Numbered from the stretch's first letter, positions 23,656 to 38,608 are shown. The stretch: 64,000 nt of DNA from Burhinus oedicnemus (GCA_008921705.1 VFFE01009136.1:2355110-2419109); one strand, 5' to 3'. Numbers and translations: made by a program. Notes: generated by a model not told the origin, from the letters alone.

Positions 23656-26600
23656 AATGAGGCAGTCACTCAACACTGTATTTTTTCGAACATCTCAATT
23701 TTACATGAGAAATTAAATTTGTAATTTACTTTTTCTGTTGTTTTGGTTTGGTTTTGCTTAATTCTACTACGGTAAAGCTCAGGAGCTTCATTCATGGCTG
23801 AGACTGAACAGCTGCAATTCAATCCATTGGATTGACTGTGCAGGAGTCGATGATGGCTTATCTGCAAGCTGTAGACTTGTCAACTGAACAACCCTTAAAT
23901 AATTTTTCATGCCTGCTTCTTGTGAGTAGCTACAAATCCTTGGCCTTGTCCTTGAGGTAGAGAGGTCAACACCTCTTGTCTTGTCTGATTTGGTCTTGTC
24001 TGATTTGGTCTTGTCTGATTTGGTCTTGTCTGATTTGGTCTTGCGATTTGTCTTATCTGCGAGTAAAAGGAAAAACAAGATAAAAAGTGTGTGCGGGGAT
24101 CTCTGACTGAGGGAGAAAAGAACAAAAAGGTTCCTTTCCTTCCCAACTCCTATAAGTCCAAAAGGACACATCATGTTTTAAAAGCTCTCATATTTTGAAA
24201 GGGGGACGCTGGTTGTGTCTTAGCTAACTGGTAGATCAGGTAAAATAGCAGAGATAGATTGAGTGAAAGTTCTGGAGCCGATGACTCTACTCCTGGGTAA
24301 TTGGGGTATTAACATTAACTGCTTGGCTGCTGCATCTTCACAGCCATCCTCCTTCTTTTTCCCTGACTCAGTGAAGCTTGTGCTTTTTTCTACACAGTTG
24401 TTTGGTTTCCACAGGGGCAATGGAGCGTGACTCTTAGTCAAATTAGCCTTGATCATAAGGGAGCTGTTGTGAAAGGCATGAAGCATCTCAGGTGAAAATG
24501 GATTTGAAACAGTCCTGCTCGCCTCTGGGATAAATGTTTTGACAAGTAGGTGCAGTCCTGTGTGTTTTCATGAGTTACCTTTGGAAGAGGGAAAAAATGG
24601 AAAAGTTTGCTAAGAAAAATATAAAGCTCAAAAGATCTTACAAAATAGGCAAGTCATCCCCTTCTTCTGGGCAAAAAATAAATAATGAGGTAATTTAAAA
24701 AACAAAAACCCAAGCCCAACCAAAACTTAAAAAGACTTTTTCTATACAAGCTTTACTATATAACTCCTTAAATGAGGTGGAAAATATTTTTTTATGACTG
24801 ATTAAAAAAATTATTATCCCTATACTGTCTGACATACCTCATCATTATTTCATAATGCTTTCACCAGTGGTTACAATATCAGACTGAAATTGAAATGCAT
24901 GCAAATTCTTAGGTATGAAAATTGAAAGAAAAAAAAAATCATCTTCTGGTTTTGGGTTTTTTTTCTGATCTTTGCTCCTGAAACTAAGTAAATTTACACT
25001 GTTTTTCAAGTGGGTAAAATATTTTCTTTCATTAGTGTACTAAACCTATCAAATGGAACACTTGCTAGGAGCTTTTCAAAACCATAACTGGCTAAACCCA
25101 CAACTGCAAAGTAGTCTGAGTAAGGACTATGGGCTAATGACTCAAAATTGTTTTATATCACTGTTGAGTCCAGAAGACAGTTTTCTTCTTATTTTTATTT
25201 TCTTCTGCATATTAGTGGCCTAGTCCTAGTCTCACTGGAGTGTGAAATACTTTCCACTTAGAAAGGTGTTACAGTTCATATTTGTACCCTCCTGAAACAC
25301 TCTGAAAGACAGAGCCTTATACCAAAGATTGCATCAGTCCTAGATGTGTCTCTTTATATATTTCTAACCACATGATATAATAATTCATAAAGTTGTTATC
25401 AAGTTTTTTTTTCTAACAGGGACTATGCAAAAACACTCAGAACTGTGCAACTTCTGAAACTTGTATTTTGAGTAGTAGGTAAACATTTGTGTTAAGCAAG
25501 AGATATTCGGTCAAATACATATACTAAATCATTACCATATTATAAATCTGGATTTATAATATAATCCCTTTGAAGTAAATTAGGCTTGATTATGATTTCA
25601 GCTCAAAATTAGTGTAACAATGTTGCTTCTTTAAAAGGTTTGTTTACAGAAATTTTTGTAAATTGAATTGTAGATATTAGAGGTTCCATTAAAATCACTT
25701 TAATGGTTACTTTCAGACAGCTTGTTAGTGTGAAGAATTCTGACACTGGTTTTACAGTGACAACAGAGATTTGCTCTGAAATGATGTTCAATTAATTTGA
25801 AGATAAGGGTTTTTTTAATTATTATTATTTTTTTAATTACACTATAATTGAAGAATCTTGTATTTTTCTAATACTTTTAGTCAAGGTTAATGTTAATTCC
25901 ATATGAAAAGCCGCATTTCAACTGAAGCTTGAGAGGATTTTTAAAATTTTAGACTCTGATTTTTAAAGCCTAAAACCCAAAAGATTTGACAGCAAAATTA
26001 CAGCAACAAAAATGAATCATGTTATTTAAACTCTTTGAAGAGTCTGGAAAATTTTATATTAGAAATATATTTTCTGTGAAGATAATTCTAAAGCCACAAT
26101 GAATCTATAAATGCTTGTGAAAGTTAATGTTAAATATTAGTATTAAATTCTGCCACTCACACAAAATCTTATCAAAACAGTATTTAAATAACTGGAGAAG
26201 ACAAACTACTATGGATTAAATGTTGGGGGGGAGTTTGCACTGTAACTGGGATTTTTTTATCTATTATTTGTGAGTGCATAGTTTATTTCCCCCAAAAGAC
26301 ACATCAAACTACTTAAGTAGTATTCGGTTTCAGCTGGCGGCGGTGGGGGGTGGTTGGTAGTGGGTGTGATGTGGGGTATGTGTGGAAATCAGATCTGTTG
26401 AATTGACTTGTTCTGAAATTTCTCAAAAGCCTTTCCTAATTTGTATGTTGTGTTCTGTTTTACAAAATAGGGAAGGTCATGTTGGTATTCTCCCTTATAT
26501 GTTTCAGCTCAGTAGTTAACACACTAAAGAATGGGATGGGACGGAATGGGAAGTGCAGGTCCATGGCGTGTGTGTGGGGGGGTTGTGCTCATTCTTTCTC

Positions 26601-27913
26601 TGAGATTCAGAGCAAGGATTTGAATTGTAATGTGCAGATCTCATCCATTGAATTTGGGATCTGTGAAGTCTCTCTGAGCTTCTCCAAATTGTAGATATGT
26701 GATTTGCTTTTCATTAGATTGCCTTGAAACCCACATACAAATCTGTACTTTATGGTCTTGTAGAACATAACTCACAGATGCCAGCTAAGTGAGTACTTTT
26801 TATGCATCGAAAAATAGGTTGTGGAATTATTTAAATTGCTGCAAAAATGGATGTCAGCAGAGCTGGCTTAAAAGAAACCACCCTGAATGGATAAAAATGA
26901 TCCTGATACTTCTCACATGTACTGAATTCAGAGAGAGGGTGTCATGAAGGGTGGAATGGAGAGCAGCTCCCTTTTTCTATTGGTATGAATGAAGTAAAAT
27001 TACATGAATTATTGAATAACGTATTGTTACAAGATGCTGAAACAAAGAAGTGTGCTTGATGAGTGATTTCTCTTATGGCAAGGAACACTTACATTTAGTC
27101 AAAATGTTACCCTCACAATTGCTGCAGTGCAACTCAATTGCTTTCTGGATCTCCAGAAAGCTGAAAAAGAAGATAAAATGAAGGACGCTGCATTAGTTTG
27201 CTTAACTGCAAGCTAATTCCTTCCTAGGGGTGATTAGACACAGCAAATGTGTCTATAGCATTTGTTGAAACTGTGCTAAAATTAGTGTAAAGACCAGATT
27301 TATTCTGTGTTCTATATGAAGACCAGACTATATTCTCTGTTACATGCTTCAGGTGTGACCTCAGTGAATAGTCAAATTGGATCAGATTTTGTGCAGACCA
27401 GTAGATGTGTGCAGCAGCCCTGACAGATTCAAGATGTTTCAGAGTGACTCAGCCAAACCGGCTGGACAGCCACCAGTTGCCAGGCTATCGTACCTTGAAT
27501 ACACCTGGTGTATTTGCATGCTAGCAAGTAGGGATACCAGTGAACCAAAGCCACGGGAAGCTGCAGCGTCTTCTCTGCCTTAAGGCAGTAATGTTTTGAT
27601 GGAGACCATGTGAAGCAATGCTCCAGAGGAATATCTTTCCAATTGTGGTGGCATTACATGCTTTGGCATGCAGTGAAGAAAGCTCTTCAAACTGGTAGCC
27701 ACGTCACTCATAATCTGTGGGTGAGTAAGGGGCTTAAGATATTGTCAAGTTTGTAACTTTTCCACTACTAAATTGACGCAGGAGATGCCTTGAAACAGGT
27801 CTATCAGCACAGGCAGAAATTAAAAAAAAAAAAAATTAAAACCATTTTAAGACATGATGAAAACCTTATGAGGCAAAACACATCAAACTCCAGCCAGAAT
27901 AGAGGATATGTCA
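23656..27913. other. Unique AT-rich non-coding sequence
   Basis: Apart from the minisatellite at 23984-24043, about 4.2 kb show no recognisable gene or transposon. A GT/GGC-rich patch lies at 26334-26384 and an A13 run near 27821-27834. Confidence 0.5.
23984..24043. repeat. 15-bp minisatellite, four units
   Basis: The unit TCTGATTTGGTCTTG occurs four times in exact tandem, with partial decayed units on either side (CTTGTC before, CGATTTG after). Because the unit is a multiple of three, two minus-strand frames stay open as KSDKT and RPNQT repeats. I regard these as chance. Confidence 0.95.
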
Positions 27914-28006
27914 CCATAGAATCATAGAATGGTTTAGGCTGGAAGCGACCTTAAAGATCATCTAGTTCCAACCCCCTCGCCATGGGCAAGGATACCTCCC
28001 ACTAGA
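27914..28006 (-). mobile_element. Very short CR1 3' tail fragment
   Basis: It starts with CATAGAATCATAGAATGG and continues through GACCTTAAAGATCATCTAG and the CCATGGGCAAGGA block to CTCCCACTAGA, where CR1 similarity stops. This is a CR1 insertion truncated after about 90 bp of its 3' UTR, well preserved and so relatively recent. Confidence 0.9.
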
Positions 28007-31000
28007 ATGACATGTCATGACCGTAGTGTTATTTGATTTTATTTTTATTTTCATTTTATTGTTTTGTTTTACAAAAATCTTTTAGTTCTCTTTGCTGTAC
28101 TGGTTTAAATGTGGTTGTGAGAAGGGAACAGAAACTCTGCACAATTAAATTTCAGTATGTGTTCCAGTGACTTCTGATGAATGTTGCCCCAACCTAATTA
28201 ATCTATAGGCACCCTAAACGTCTGTGGGAGAAAAGTTAATTACACAATTTGAATTGATGGGTTTGACACCAAAAGATTTGAATCATACTGTCATGATCAG
28301 TGGAGCAGCTGATACACTGTAAGATGCCATCATCTTACACCTCTATAAATTGCCTGTGAGCTTTTTGTAAGTAGCAAAATAAATGAGAAAATATTTCATA
28401 ATTGTTTCTCCTTCTCTTAGTGGCAGAGACAGTTTATGTTACTGTAGAATGTATATAAAACTATGGTCTAGGTCATTTTACTTACAGTAATGTAGATAGT
28501 ACTTTGCATTAACAGTGTGGAATACAAAATGGAATTTGCACCAGAGATTGTGGATATGATTACTTATCAGCAATGAAATTGGTAGAGGACAATATGAATA
28601 TCGGAGAAGAGTTTATAATTACTGATGTTATTTTGACTGTATTTGGAACTTAAATGTTTTCCAGTATATTTTTGAACCCTAGGCCTTCAACAGTTAACTC
28701 TATGTGCTGATTCAATTTATGGTGTTCTAACTGCCTTTCATCACTTTCCTCTGTATAAATTTCTTCATTATATTTCATAATTGTAACATGAATTTAAAAC
28801 AAAAACAAACAAACAAATCCAACTAAAAACCCCACAAAAAACTCCTAAAAAAAACCCGCACCCCAAAAAATCTTGAAACCAGGATTTTAAAGCCTTTGGA
28901 GTGAGAATTGTGAAAGACTTCTGAGAGCACATAATGTACTTATGCAGATTAAACCAGTTCTCAGAGGGATTCTTGCAAGTTAAAAGACATGTAGAGATAA
29001 AATTTAAAAGGCTCCACAGTCCATTTCAAATTAAATTTGAATTGCTTTCAAACTTTTAAACCTTTTAAATCTCATATGCTGTCTAAATTGCACATTTTTC
29101 CTTCACCGTATAGCACATTAGGAATTAGACTTTTTTCAGGTGAAATGACCTTTGGATTTGCATTGCCTGAAAAGATGAATGACCCTTGCTGCTTGCTTTC
29201 ATCGACTCATTCTAACCACAGTATGTTCTGGTGTTCAACCTATTACTGCTGCAGATCTCTCTGTCACTTTCCATAGTAATCTAATAACATGGTAGGAGGA
29301 CTACACTGCAGTAAAATATTGAAATAAAGTATTACTCTAACAAAAAGGAAGGTGCAACATTTTGCCGTTGACTGACCAAAGTAAATAGAGATATTGAACA
29401 AAAGTCAGTTTTCGAGTGTTGCACACTGACTTGATTTCATACAAATACTTATTGTAAACTAAGGAGAAAAATAACTACAACTTTTACATCACTGGTTTAT
29501 TCTGAAGTGGTGGGTTTTGTTTGTGGGATTTGGTTTTATTGTTAGTAGCAGCAGTACACCATGTTTTACAACCTGAGTGGCTTAGAGGATGTACAAAACA
29601 AAGTTCCCTCATAGAAGATCAGTTTTGTTACTATTTGCATATATGAAGCTTGAAATCTTAAAATATTTTATTTTATTCGTATTTGGAAACTGACAATCAC
29701 GTCATTTTCTTCATATGTTACCTTCTACAAGGCTCTTTTCCCATTATGTCTTTCCTACAAAAGTGTTTTCTGGTCCAATAGTAAGGATCTTTCTCAAGAG
29801 ACATTTAAGAAAAATCATTCTTCTTAGTATTTGAAAGAAAGTTAGGAATTGTCATGATGCTTCCTTATAACTAGTCAGATATTTTGGTAGTAGAGCAATT
29901 GTCAGTCTAACAGCTAAAAGAATTCAAGAAAATGTTGAACAGTTGGAAACTTATTTTATTTTTTGCAATCGGAGATGTGATAGCAAGATTGGAACTTCTA
30001 ATGATGACAGACACAGAATATTTTCCTCTGCAATGGTATCTTAATAGAGCCTTTGTATATGAATATCATAGGTAGGTTTACCCACTTATCCACATATTAT
30101 ATTCACTGGGAGATGGGAACTCACACATCTGACAGATCTTTTGTTTTATTCTCCCAGTGACAGAGTTTATGTAGCTGACAAAAGTCAGATTTCTCTAAGT
30201 CCGTATGAAAAAAATATGGTTATGATGAAGAATCTCTACACAGAAGTACTCTCTGCAGGTGAAGGATTAGACAAAAAGAGTAACAATCTGGACGATGTGA
30301 TGTTTTAAACTTTCCAAAGATTAGTTTTTGAAATGGGGTGAGGTTTTTTTTCGGAAAATTATTCTTGCTGTTATACAGAGTGACAAAAAGAAAGGTCTTT
30401 ATTTTGAAACAAAAATGTATTTACAGATATATTAATATTGTATCTGTAATGTCAAATCAGAAGATCGTTTTAACTTGAAATAATTTATGTTCTTGTCTCA
30501 ATAATCTTGTAAAGAATGAGGAAAACATGGAAAACCACCATAATTTGAAGTTACTGTTCAATTTTTTTGAATAAAGTATGACATATTTTCTTGAATGCAT
30601 GAAGATTTAAAAAGAGATATATGACCTTTTCATGTGTGGCCAGATGGTGTTAAATTCAGTGTGATATAATTCTGTGCAATCTGAGTTTTTAATACTTTTT
30701 TTGAGCTAGGTTCAAAAGCGGCAAAAAATCTCATTGATTTTTCTAAAGAATTTCCCACTATACGTATCTTGACTTTCCTAGTGAAATAGATTCATTTCAG
30801 TTATTTAATTTTTATCTTCTGCATCAAAAGGAAGAGTTTTTCTTAATCACATGCATTTTACTGTCCTTACCTTTCTAAATGTGCTTTATAATGCTCAATA
30901 TTATTATACAATTAATGGATTAAAGGCATTTATCAGGTGTAAGCATGCATACAACACTAATTGCTAACTTTGTAAAAATTATAAAGTCTTCTTATCAGCC

Positions 31001-33333
31001 ACTAAAGGGGATCCAAACACAGTCAGAATTTATATAATATTTTAATATACTATGATTATATAATATATATTATATTTTTTCTTTTTTTACTGACAATGAG
31101 TAGGATGTAATGGAAAAGAAGTCTGCGACATGCAACAATTAGATAATTAGAGTGGATTCTATACTTTTTTTTATTTCCCCCCATCTGAGATTTGAGTGTG
31201 TTCTGTGGTTTCAGAAATTCAACAATATTAATTTATCTTCAGTTTAAAAAAAAAAAATAATGGCACCAGTTATTTAAAGTTATTACCCCATCCTTTAGGT
31301 TATCAACCATCCTCAGCACTGAAGTACATGGTTCTGCACTACATTAAATTGATTTGTCTCCTCTAAGAAATAAAATCAGCAACCAAAATAACATCTTAAG
31401 TACCTACAGTCACAAAGGAAAACCAGGGAAAAGTTAATCAATTAGAAATCCACCCCCCAAAAAAAACAACAACAACAAAAAAAATAATTATCCAGTAATT
31501 CAACATAAAAGTTGCACACCTATCTGGGACACCAACGTGCTCATGTATTCCAGCATTTCCATATAGACAGGTAATACAAAGATTGCAAGTTTGGATGCAC
31601 AGAACTAAAAAATATGGCAGAAATCAGAAGAACCTTGTGGTGATGATATGCAATGGAGACTTCACTACAAGAGGTTTTCTTTTACAGCTGCACTAATGTA
31701 CTGTCAACAAAATAAACATAAGGGCTGTGGGATGACTATTATCAGTTTAACATCTGTCATATTACATGCTTATCACACCATACCCAGCACAAGGACATCC
31801 AGGCAGCTATAGAGGACAAGATGTATTGTGCGGAGCTTCCACTTCTGTTTCACAAGTCAGTTCTGAAAAAAAAGAATAAGGAAAGCCTAATAGGGAAAAG
31901 ATATTCCTTATTATGAATGCCAAATGTAAACATTTGACTTAAAAGTTTTACTTGAGTAGGATGCTGTTCATGCTGATTCTGCCCACCCGTTTTGGGGTAG
32001 TGCTGAGGTCATCTTACTGGAGTAGCTCTCAGGCTGGTACCAGCTTAAGCTCACTGATTGGTGCAATCATGCACTATCTACTGTTATTATTAATAATTTT
32101 TTTGAGTTGCTCATTGCCTTTTTGCTTCTGTGGATGAAGCATATAGCAAAAGTTCTAGGAAGCTGAAAGAATTGTGCAGAATAATAATACTAATGTGAAA
32201 AATGAGCTTACTGCACTGAGAACCTAACCAGGAAAGATGAAAAAGGGACTACAGACCTTTGATTCTAAGTCTGTATCTTTCAGAAATAAGGAAAGAAGGA
32301 AATTCTTAACATAAGGTCTTGTTTCTGTCCAATTCTTTTGATTATTTGTTAAAGTTTTCATTTTACTCCTTCCTTATCCTCTCATTATTCAGCTCAATTC
32401 TGTTTTCATATTACTCAGTCTCAGTGAGTTGTCTTACACCCTTCTCAACCCACATAAACTCTTTCAGATTAATATAGATTGCACATATTTGAGTAACTTT
32501 TGTCTGCAAGACCTTGTCTATTTTTTTCACAGAATCGCAATAAGTTGCTTTGAAGAAAGGAGTAGGCACAGAAGTGATGATTCTCTTGGCTTCAACTCCA
32601 TACACTATCTGCACTAACCTACTGTGAGATGGGTTTAGTTCTGCTAGGTAGAATATGGAGCATATCTCCTGCCTCAGAAGATATGCTGAAAACATGTATA
32701 ATTTGTATTCTGTTATGCTTCACTTTAGAGCATATACCATGCTTTTGTGAACCTATGTTATTTTCTCTTCAAGAAGAAAAATATTCGCTGTAGCGTATTC
32801 CTTATCTGTGAAGCTCTGCTGAAAGATTCTGTGTGCATCTATGTATGTGTCAATGCATTTTATACAGCTGCACTCATTTTTTATTTTGGAAATAATGTAA
32901 AATTTTCCATATGAGAAGGGTATATGAGAAGGGTATACTTTACTACCCTTCTATGATGGGTGAGAAGTTACCATGTGTTTGTTGACTGTGTTCTCAGTGC
33001 TTTAAGGTGGGTTTAGAGTTGTTAAGCGAGAAGTTTAGAGTTGATAAAAGCCTTGGAGATCTATGCTTTAGTTAAAGTTATCACTAGAGGAAAAATAATA
33101 TCATACACCAAGCAAACAGTAAACTAATTGTGTCTGGAGTCATATTCACAAACCAGTGGATCAGATAGTTCTTCTGAAATTGGTAGAACAAGGTGATTTA
33201 TATTAGCTGAGAATTTGGCTTCTTTGTCCCTGATTTCATTTACTTTGACTGTACTTTGAGAGCATATTTTTTTCTGTTTATACACACAATGCTTTCATGG
33301 ATGAGAATGGAGGTGAACATGAGGGTTTTTTTA

Positions 33334-33348
33334 ATATATATATATATA
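33334..33348. repeat. (TA)n microsatellite
   Basis: Fifteen bases of alternating AT, followed by further AT-rich sequence. Confidence 0.9.
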
Positions 33349-35766
33349 AAATATACATAAAAAATTACATATTATATATCTCTCTGTATGTGTATGTATG
33401 ACTTTTTTCCGAAAAAAATATTGTGCATGAAAATGTGCTTGGCTGTATGAGAGGAGAAAATGAAGGGCTTTATTTCAATGATTCTTTGACTATGGAAAAA
33501 AAAAATCTGTGCAAAGAGGACTAAGATATTTAAAAAGCAACTTGTCTTGAAGTCCTCCTTAATAACACATTAGCGCTGTTGCTTTCAAGTGTGGCACACA
33601 ACCATGACAATTACTGGAATTCTTCAGATGTGCTTCCATAAGAGTTGGGATAGTGATCAATCAACCTGAAATGCATTAACTGAACCAAGTTTGTATGGGG
33701 TAACCAGAACCTGTGTTACACCACAGGTGGCCTGTCAGTGGAGTATTAGTACCAACCAGGAATCAGATTGTTGAAATAGGATATTGTCTATAATGAACCC
33801 TGCAGGGAAAGTACATTAATGTTATCACAGGTAACTCTTTGTTACAGCAAACTTTTTGTTTACTCTTACCCTGGCCAATCTGCTAAAATAACTAGTTGAA
33901 TGCAAGACAGGTATTAAGTGTCATTCAAGATTCCAAAAATCATCTACAGTCTGTGACCTGAGTCAATAATCACTGGCAGCATATTTCTAGATATGAGAAT
34001 TTCAGCAATTTCCCCTTGAACATTTCTTAAGCCTTCAAAGTCTTCAGTAGGATTTCAAGTTACCTAAAAGTTCTGTCCAATTATAATTCCACTGATTTCA
34101 CTGCTTCAATCAATATAAAGATGTGTTTGTCCTCACAGTAGATACTGACCTTGGCTTCACTTAACGTGTAACTTGTAGCTGGATGAATTATAACAGTTAA
34201 GAAGGATTTTGCCTCTGTAGAGTCTTGATAAAATTTATGAGCATTTTTGGCTAGAGGAATGGAAAAAGTCTCTTTTTACTGCCCGGATCCGATCTTGGAA
34301 GACCTAAAAGAGGTAAAAGTGAATAGTTATTTATGAAATAAATAGTACAGGATATTTTTACTTTTCATTCATGTTTTAAGTAAGTCTAAATGTAAACCAG
34401 CAAGGAAAACTTTGAATCTTAGAAACATTATCATACTACATTGGCAAGATTCAGGTAGTCTGTTTTTATGGGTCAAGGAGAAGAGAGGTTATCCACAGAA
34501 TAAACGAATCTGTTTGGCAATTCTCCAAGAAGTGAAAATCCACTTCTCCTTAGAATTAGTAAGAGAACTGTGACCTCATATCATTTATTCCATTCTCTGC
34601 ATCTTCACTCTTTCTCTCTGATCAAGCACAGGTCAACTCTTTGACTAGAGGTAAGAATAGCTAGTGAGAGGCTTATTATCCACCTTTGCTCATGCAGCTG
34701 AATAGAGATTTCTGAAATTCCAGCTTCCTGAGAGTAGTCCTTTTTGTCACTGATTTTTTTTTTCTCAAAATAATGGATGAATAAAACAGAGTTTTAATTT
34801 TCTTTTTAACTAAATTTTTTTAGGTTTGGGGATAAAGCTGACGTTGTTGAACCTACAGCAACTGTGACCAACCATGGCTTTTGACACCAAACAAGTATTT
34901 TGTAAAGGAAGAATATGAAGAAAAGAGAGACAGTCAAACCACAACAGACAAGTAAATATTTACCTGCTTCTCTGTACAGGTTGCCGATAAACAGCTTGCC
35001 TCCTACAGGGTCCTTGTAATAAATATGAGAAAAGTATTAACACCTTTTTATAAAAAAATTTCAGAGTATGTGACAGAATACAATTTTTTTTTTTCTCTTT
35101 ACAGAAAATACTGTCACAGCACTCACAGAAACATTTAGATCCCAGCACTAAGCTTTCAATTTGAAATTTCTGATTGCTTTTAGGTATTGTTTTATGTTAT
35201 ACTACATCTGACTTTCTCTAGAGAATTCTCCATTCCGAATCAACAGCCATGTGCTGGCTGAAACTCCAGTAGTTATGTATGATAAGAGTAACAATTGGTA
35301 GTGTAGATTTGTAGAAGACAGAAGCCTAGTCCTTGTTATGCTATGAGCTGTAAAAAAACCAACGTAACAAAAAAGACCCCAGATTCTGTCAAAGCAAGTC
35401 CATCTGGAGGGAAGGTGGTAAAATAGTATTTGTGTGTGTGCGTGTTTGTCCACACGTATGTGATAGACACAGCAGAGGAAAGTGGACAGTGACAAATGAA
35501 TCTAATTTCCTTCCATGAGAAGGAGCAGGGTTTATGGATTAAAGACTGACAGAAGATACAGAATGTTTTGTCTCAACTGCTTGATACTCTGTCTTGATTT
35601 TCTCATGAACCAGTTAGGGGAAATATAATCTAGAAAAAAAACTGTTACAAAGTAAATTCACAACCGGTTGGAAAATTGTACGAGGAGAGAAGTAATGATT
35701 GATTTGCTGTCAAAATGAAGACTGGCACTACATAACCACCTGTGATTCTGCAGGGGTCTGGTCTGA

Positions 35767-35841
35767 TTTCTTTTTTTCTTTCTTTTTTTCTTTCTTCTTT
35801 CTTTTTTTTCTTTTTTCTCTTTTTCTCTTTTTTTCTCTTTT
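35767..35841. repeat. 75-nt pure polypyrimidine tract
   Basis: T-rich C/T sequence without a single purine. The opposite strand is A/G only. It could form triplex DNA if mirror symmetry is sufficient. Confidence 0.95.
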
Positions 35842-38608
35842 GATTTTTGGTATTTTCATGGATTATATGTTTTCTGGATGGATAGCAAACACTCTGCCTA
35901 AATTGTTGACACACGTGAAGAAGTGCAGCAGCCATACTGGCTAATAAACATGTTGACTAACTGATTACTGGACTAGATGGATTATAGGGATAAATGTACA
36001 GTTCTGCGCATATGTAGGAATAACCGAACATATAAGTAAAATGATGAGACACGGTCAAGATGCAGCCTTTGGAAAAGAATAGAGAGGGTAAAGGGGTTTG
36101 TAAATTTTATTTTAGTCATTAGTATGTAACAATAATGATGCTGTGGCTAGAAAGACAAACATTCTCCTGGGCTGTATAAATAGGTGTATTTTGTATGATG
36201 TAAAAATTATTTTACATCAGACTCTGTAATGGTAATGTTTGCCTGTAATATTATGACCAATTTAAGACACCTGTACCTCAAGAAAGATGCGGATGAATTA
36301 GAGTCCTGAAAATCCAAATAAGAATGACTGAAAATCTGGAAATAATGATCCAAGAGAGACTGAAGTAACTGAAGACATCTAGAGAAGAGGTGTGTAAGAA
36401 AAAAAACCAGGATAATACATTTTTGTACACAAAGAATTCTGCAAGAAGATAGGAAGTAATCTGCTCTTTGTGTTGTCTTTATCTATAATACAAAAACACA
36501 GGGTTTAAAAGACAATGAAGAATGATGAATTTTGTTTCTGCAGAAACAGCTTCTTTCACTAGAGTAGATGGATAAGGTAAGCTGTGGAATATCCAATTTT
36601 TTCAGGTTCTTAAAACAAATCTAAATGACATGACCTTGGACAGACCAGGATATTTAAAGGGTAGTTTTTTAGATCTAGTTTTCTAGAATTCTGTGGTTAC
36701 AATTGTCATAATCTCAAAATAAAAGTTCTGGACACTATGAACATGGTTGCCTAGGCCCTCTGACATACCTGAAATCTTAGAAAGTGAACAATGAGTGTTG
36801 GCAATGGCTAATATTAGTGATCAATGCAAACTTATTTTACAGTAGCTTCCTGGAAGACAGTTTCTGCCTTTTTATATTTAAATGCTTAAAGATGTCTAAA
36901 AACCTCCGGATCCCTGTAGTAACTTCCATGCATTTTTATCTTTGTTTAAGAAGAATATTAAGGATTAAGGTATCCTACTTGACTGTGGGTTAAGCTTTGA
37001 AGTTTAGGGAGAAATTACAGTTTTCCCTTTTATTGTTTAAAAATACCTTGCCTTTCCAAAACTTTAATCAGTTCTAAAATACTTTTTTTTCATTGTAGAT
37101 GTTCATACCCCAGTGTTAACTCTTACTTAAAGGGCAGTATCATAGCTGTTTTATTAGAGAGTTGTGGTTTTTTTAATCTGTTATATATTGAGAATGTTGT
37201 TCCATCTAATTTGTATTTCTATTTCTTCTCACTTAAAAAGATCTCTCTTTGCTCATTACCTTCATTCCACTTCTGCTCAACGTGGGTCTGACTTTATATT
37301 TTTTTGAAAGTATTTGGTCATAATTTCTCCCATTCATTTGAAAATTCAGTTTTTATGTACAATTAGACTACACATGAGAAGACTCGGAGCTCAAAATATA
37401 TACAGATTGGTCATTTAAATTACAATATTTGTTCATAACACAAAAGCAAAACCCCTCTTTTTTTTTTTCCCCAAACCTGTAATCTAATAGCTGTAATTTT
37501 TAATTCTAGCACTGTGATACTGAATCACTTCATTCTGTAGTCACATCAATTGAAGCAAATGATTGGTGTTTAAGATAAATAGTATGCAAATGAAAAACTC
37601 ATTCTTTAATTGCCTCATTGTGTTTATTGATTTATCCTATGGATATTGTACCAGAAAGTGGGTTGGACATGTGAACTTGTGACCAGTCCTCCTCATCCCA
37701 GTATGCCTTCTTTTGTCACTACAACCAGACATCTGTAATAGACCAATGGAGACAAGGAACAGACATTTCCTTTTGGTTTATCAGAGTGTAAAAACTGAAG
37801 TTCAGAAATGTATTCTTCACCTTATATTAATTCTGGCAGTTACTAATAAGACAGAAATGCAGTGCCTTGTTCATAATTAATTCTTTACTTGAAAATAGCC
37901 AACTTCCAAAACAAACTCTTAGGGTCAGGGTAGTCTAATTATGAATTTAAGGTTTTTGGTATAAGTCATGTGTTCTGTTATAGATATCAAGGCAATGAAA
38001 AGTAGGCTGATAAAAGCTTTGTGTCATATATTGCTGCAATTTGCTTATTTAAGGTTCTCAAATTTATCAATTTGTTCTTATAAATGTATGCAATGCTGGT
38101 ATGTAATTAGTAATGCTTCAAGTGGTGATGAAACCAAATACTTTCAAAACAATCATGTTGTGAAATATGAACACTTGACTTCTTAAGCAAACATCTAAAA
38201 TAAGTTATTTGGTTAATTTGCCTTTAACTTCTACTGATTAATACAGGAAAAAGGGTTGAGGTGAAAGCTGGCCAATCTCCATTTCTTTATGTTATCGGTT
38301 TAAATTTTTAATAAAAATATGTATCTTTTTGAAATGCAATCTTACTAGCAATGTCAAGTAGTAGCAGTCCTGATTAGGTATTATACAACTTCTGAATATA
38401 TTAAAATAATTTCAAGGTCATGTAACTGTATATTTAGGGTAATCCAGTTTGTGAAAGAATGAAAGAACTCACCTGTGATTTGTACCAATGCAAAGAGGGT
38501 AAGGTATGTATTTTACCCATTTTGATACTTAAGCAATTAGCTTACACGTTTCCTTACTAGAATTATACAGAACTGTCTAAGCTTGGCTTATTTACCTTTT
38601 TTCCTTAA

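Noticed and set aside
23984..24043. Regular direct repeats considered as a CRISPR array
   Set aside because: Direct tandem units without spacers, in a vertebrate genome.
23788..24174. 128-codon frame with KSDKT repeats on the - strand
   Set aside because: The openness comes from a minisatellite whose unit is a multiple of three; the flanks are not protein-like.
26334..26384. GGC/GT-rich patch considered as a G-quadruplex or CpG island
   Set aside because: G runs mostly of two to three, short, and few CpG; weaker than the motif at 6578.
27377..27583. 68-codon open frame in a slightly GC-rich stretch
   Set aside because: No acceptor or donor of good quality at its edges and no recognisable protein features.
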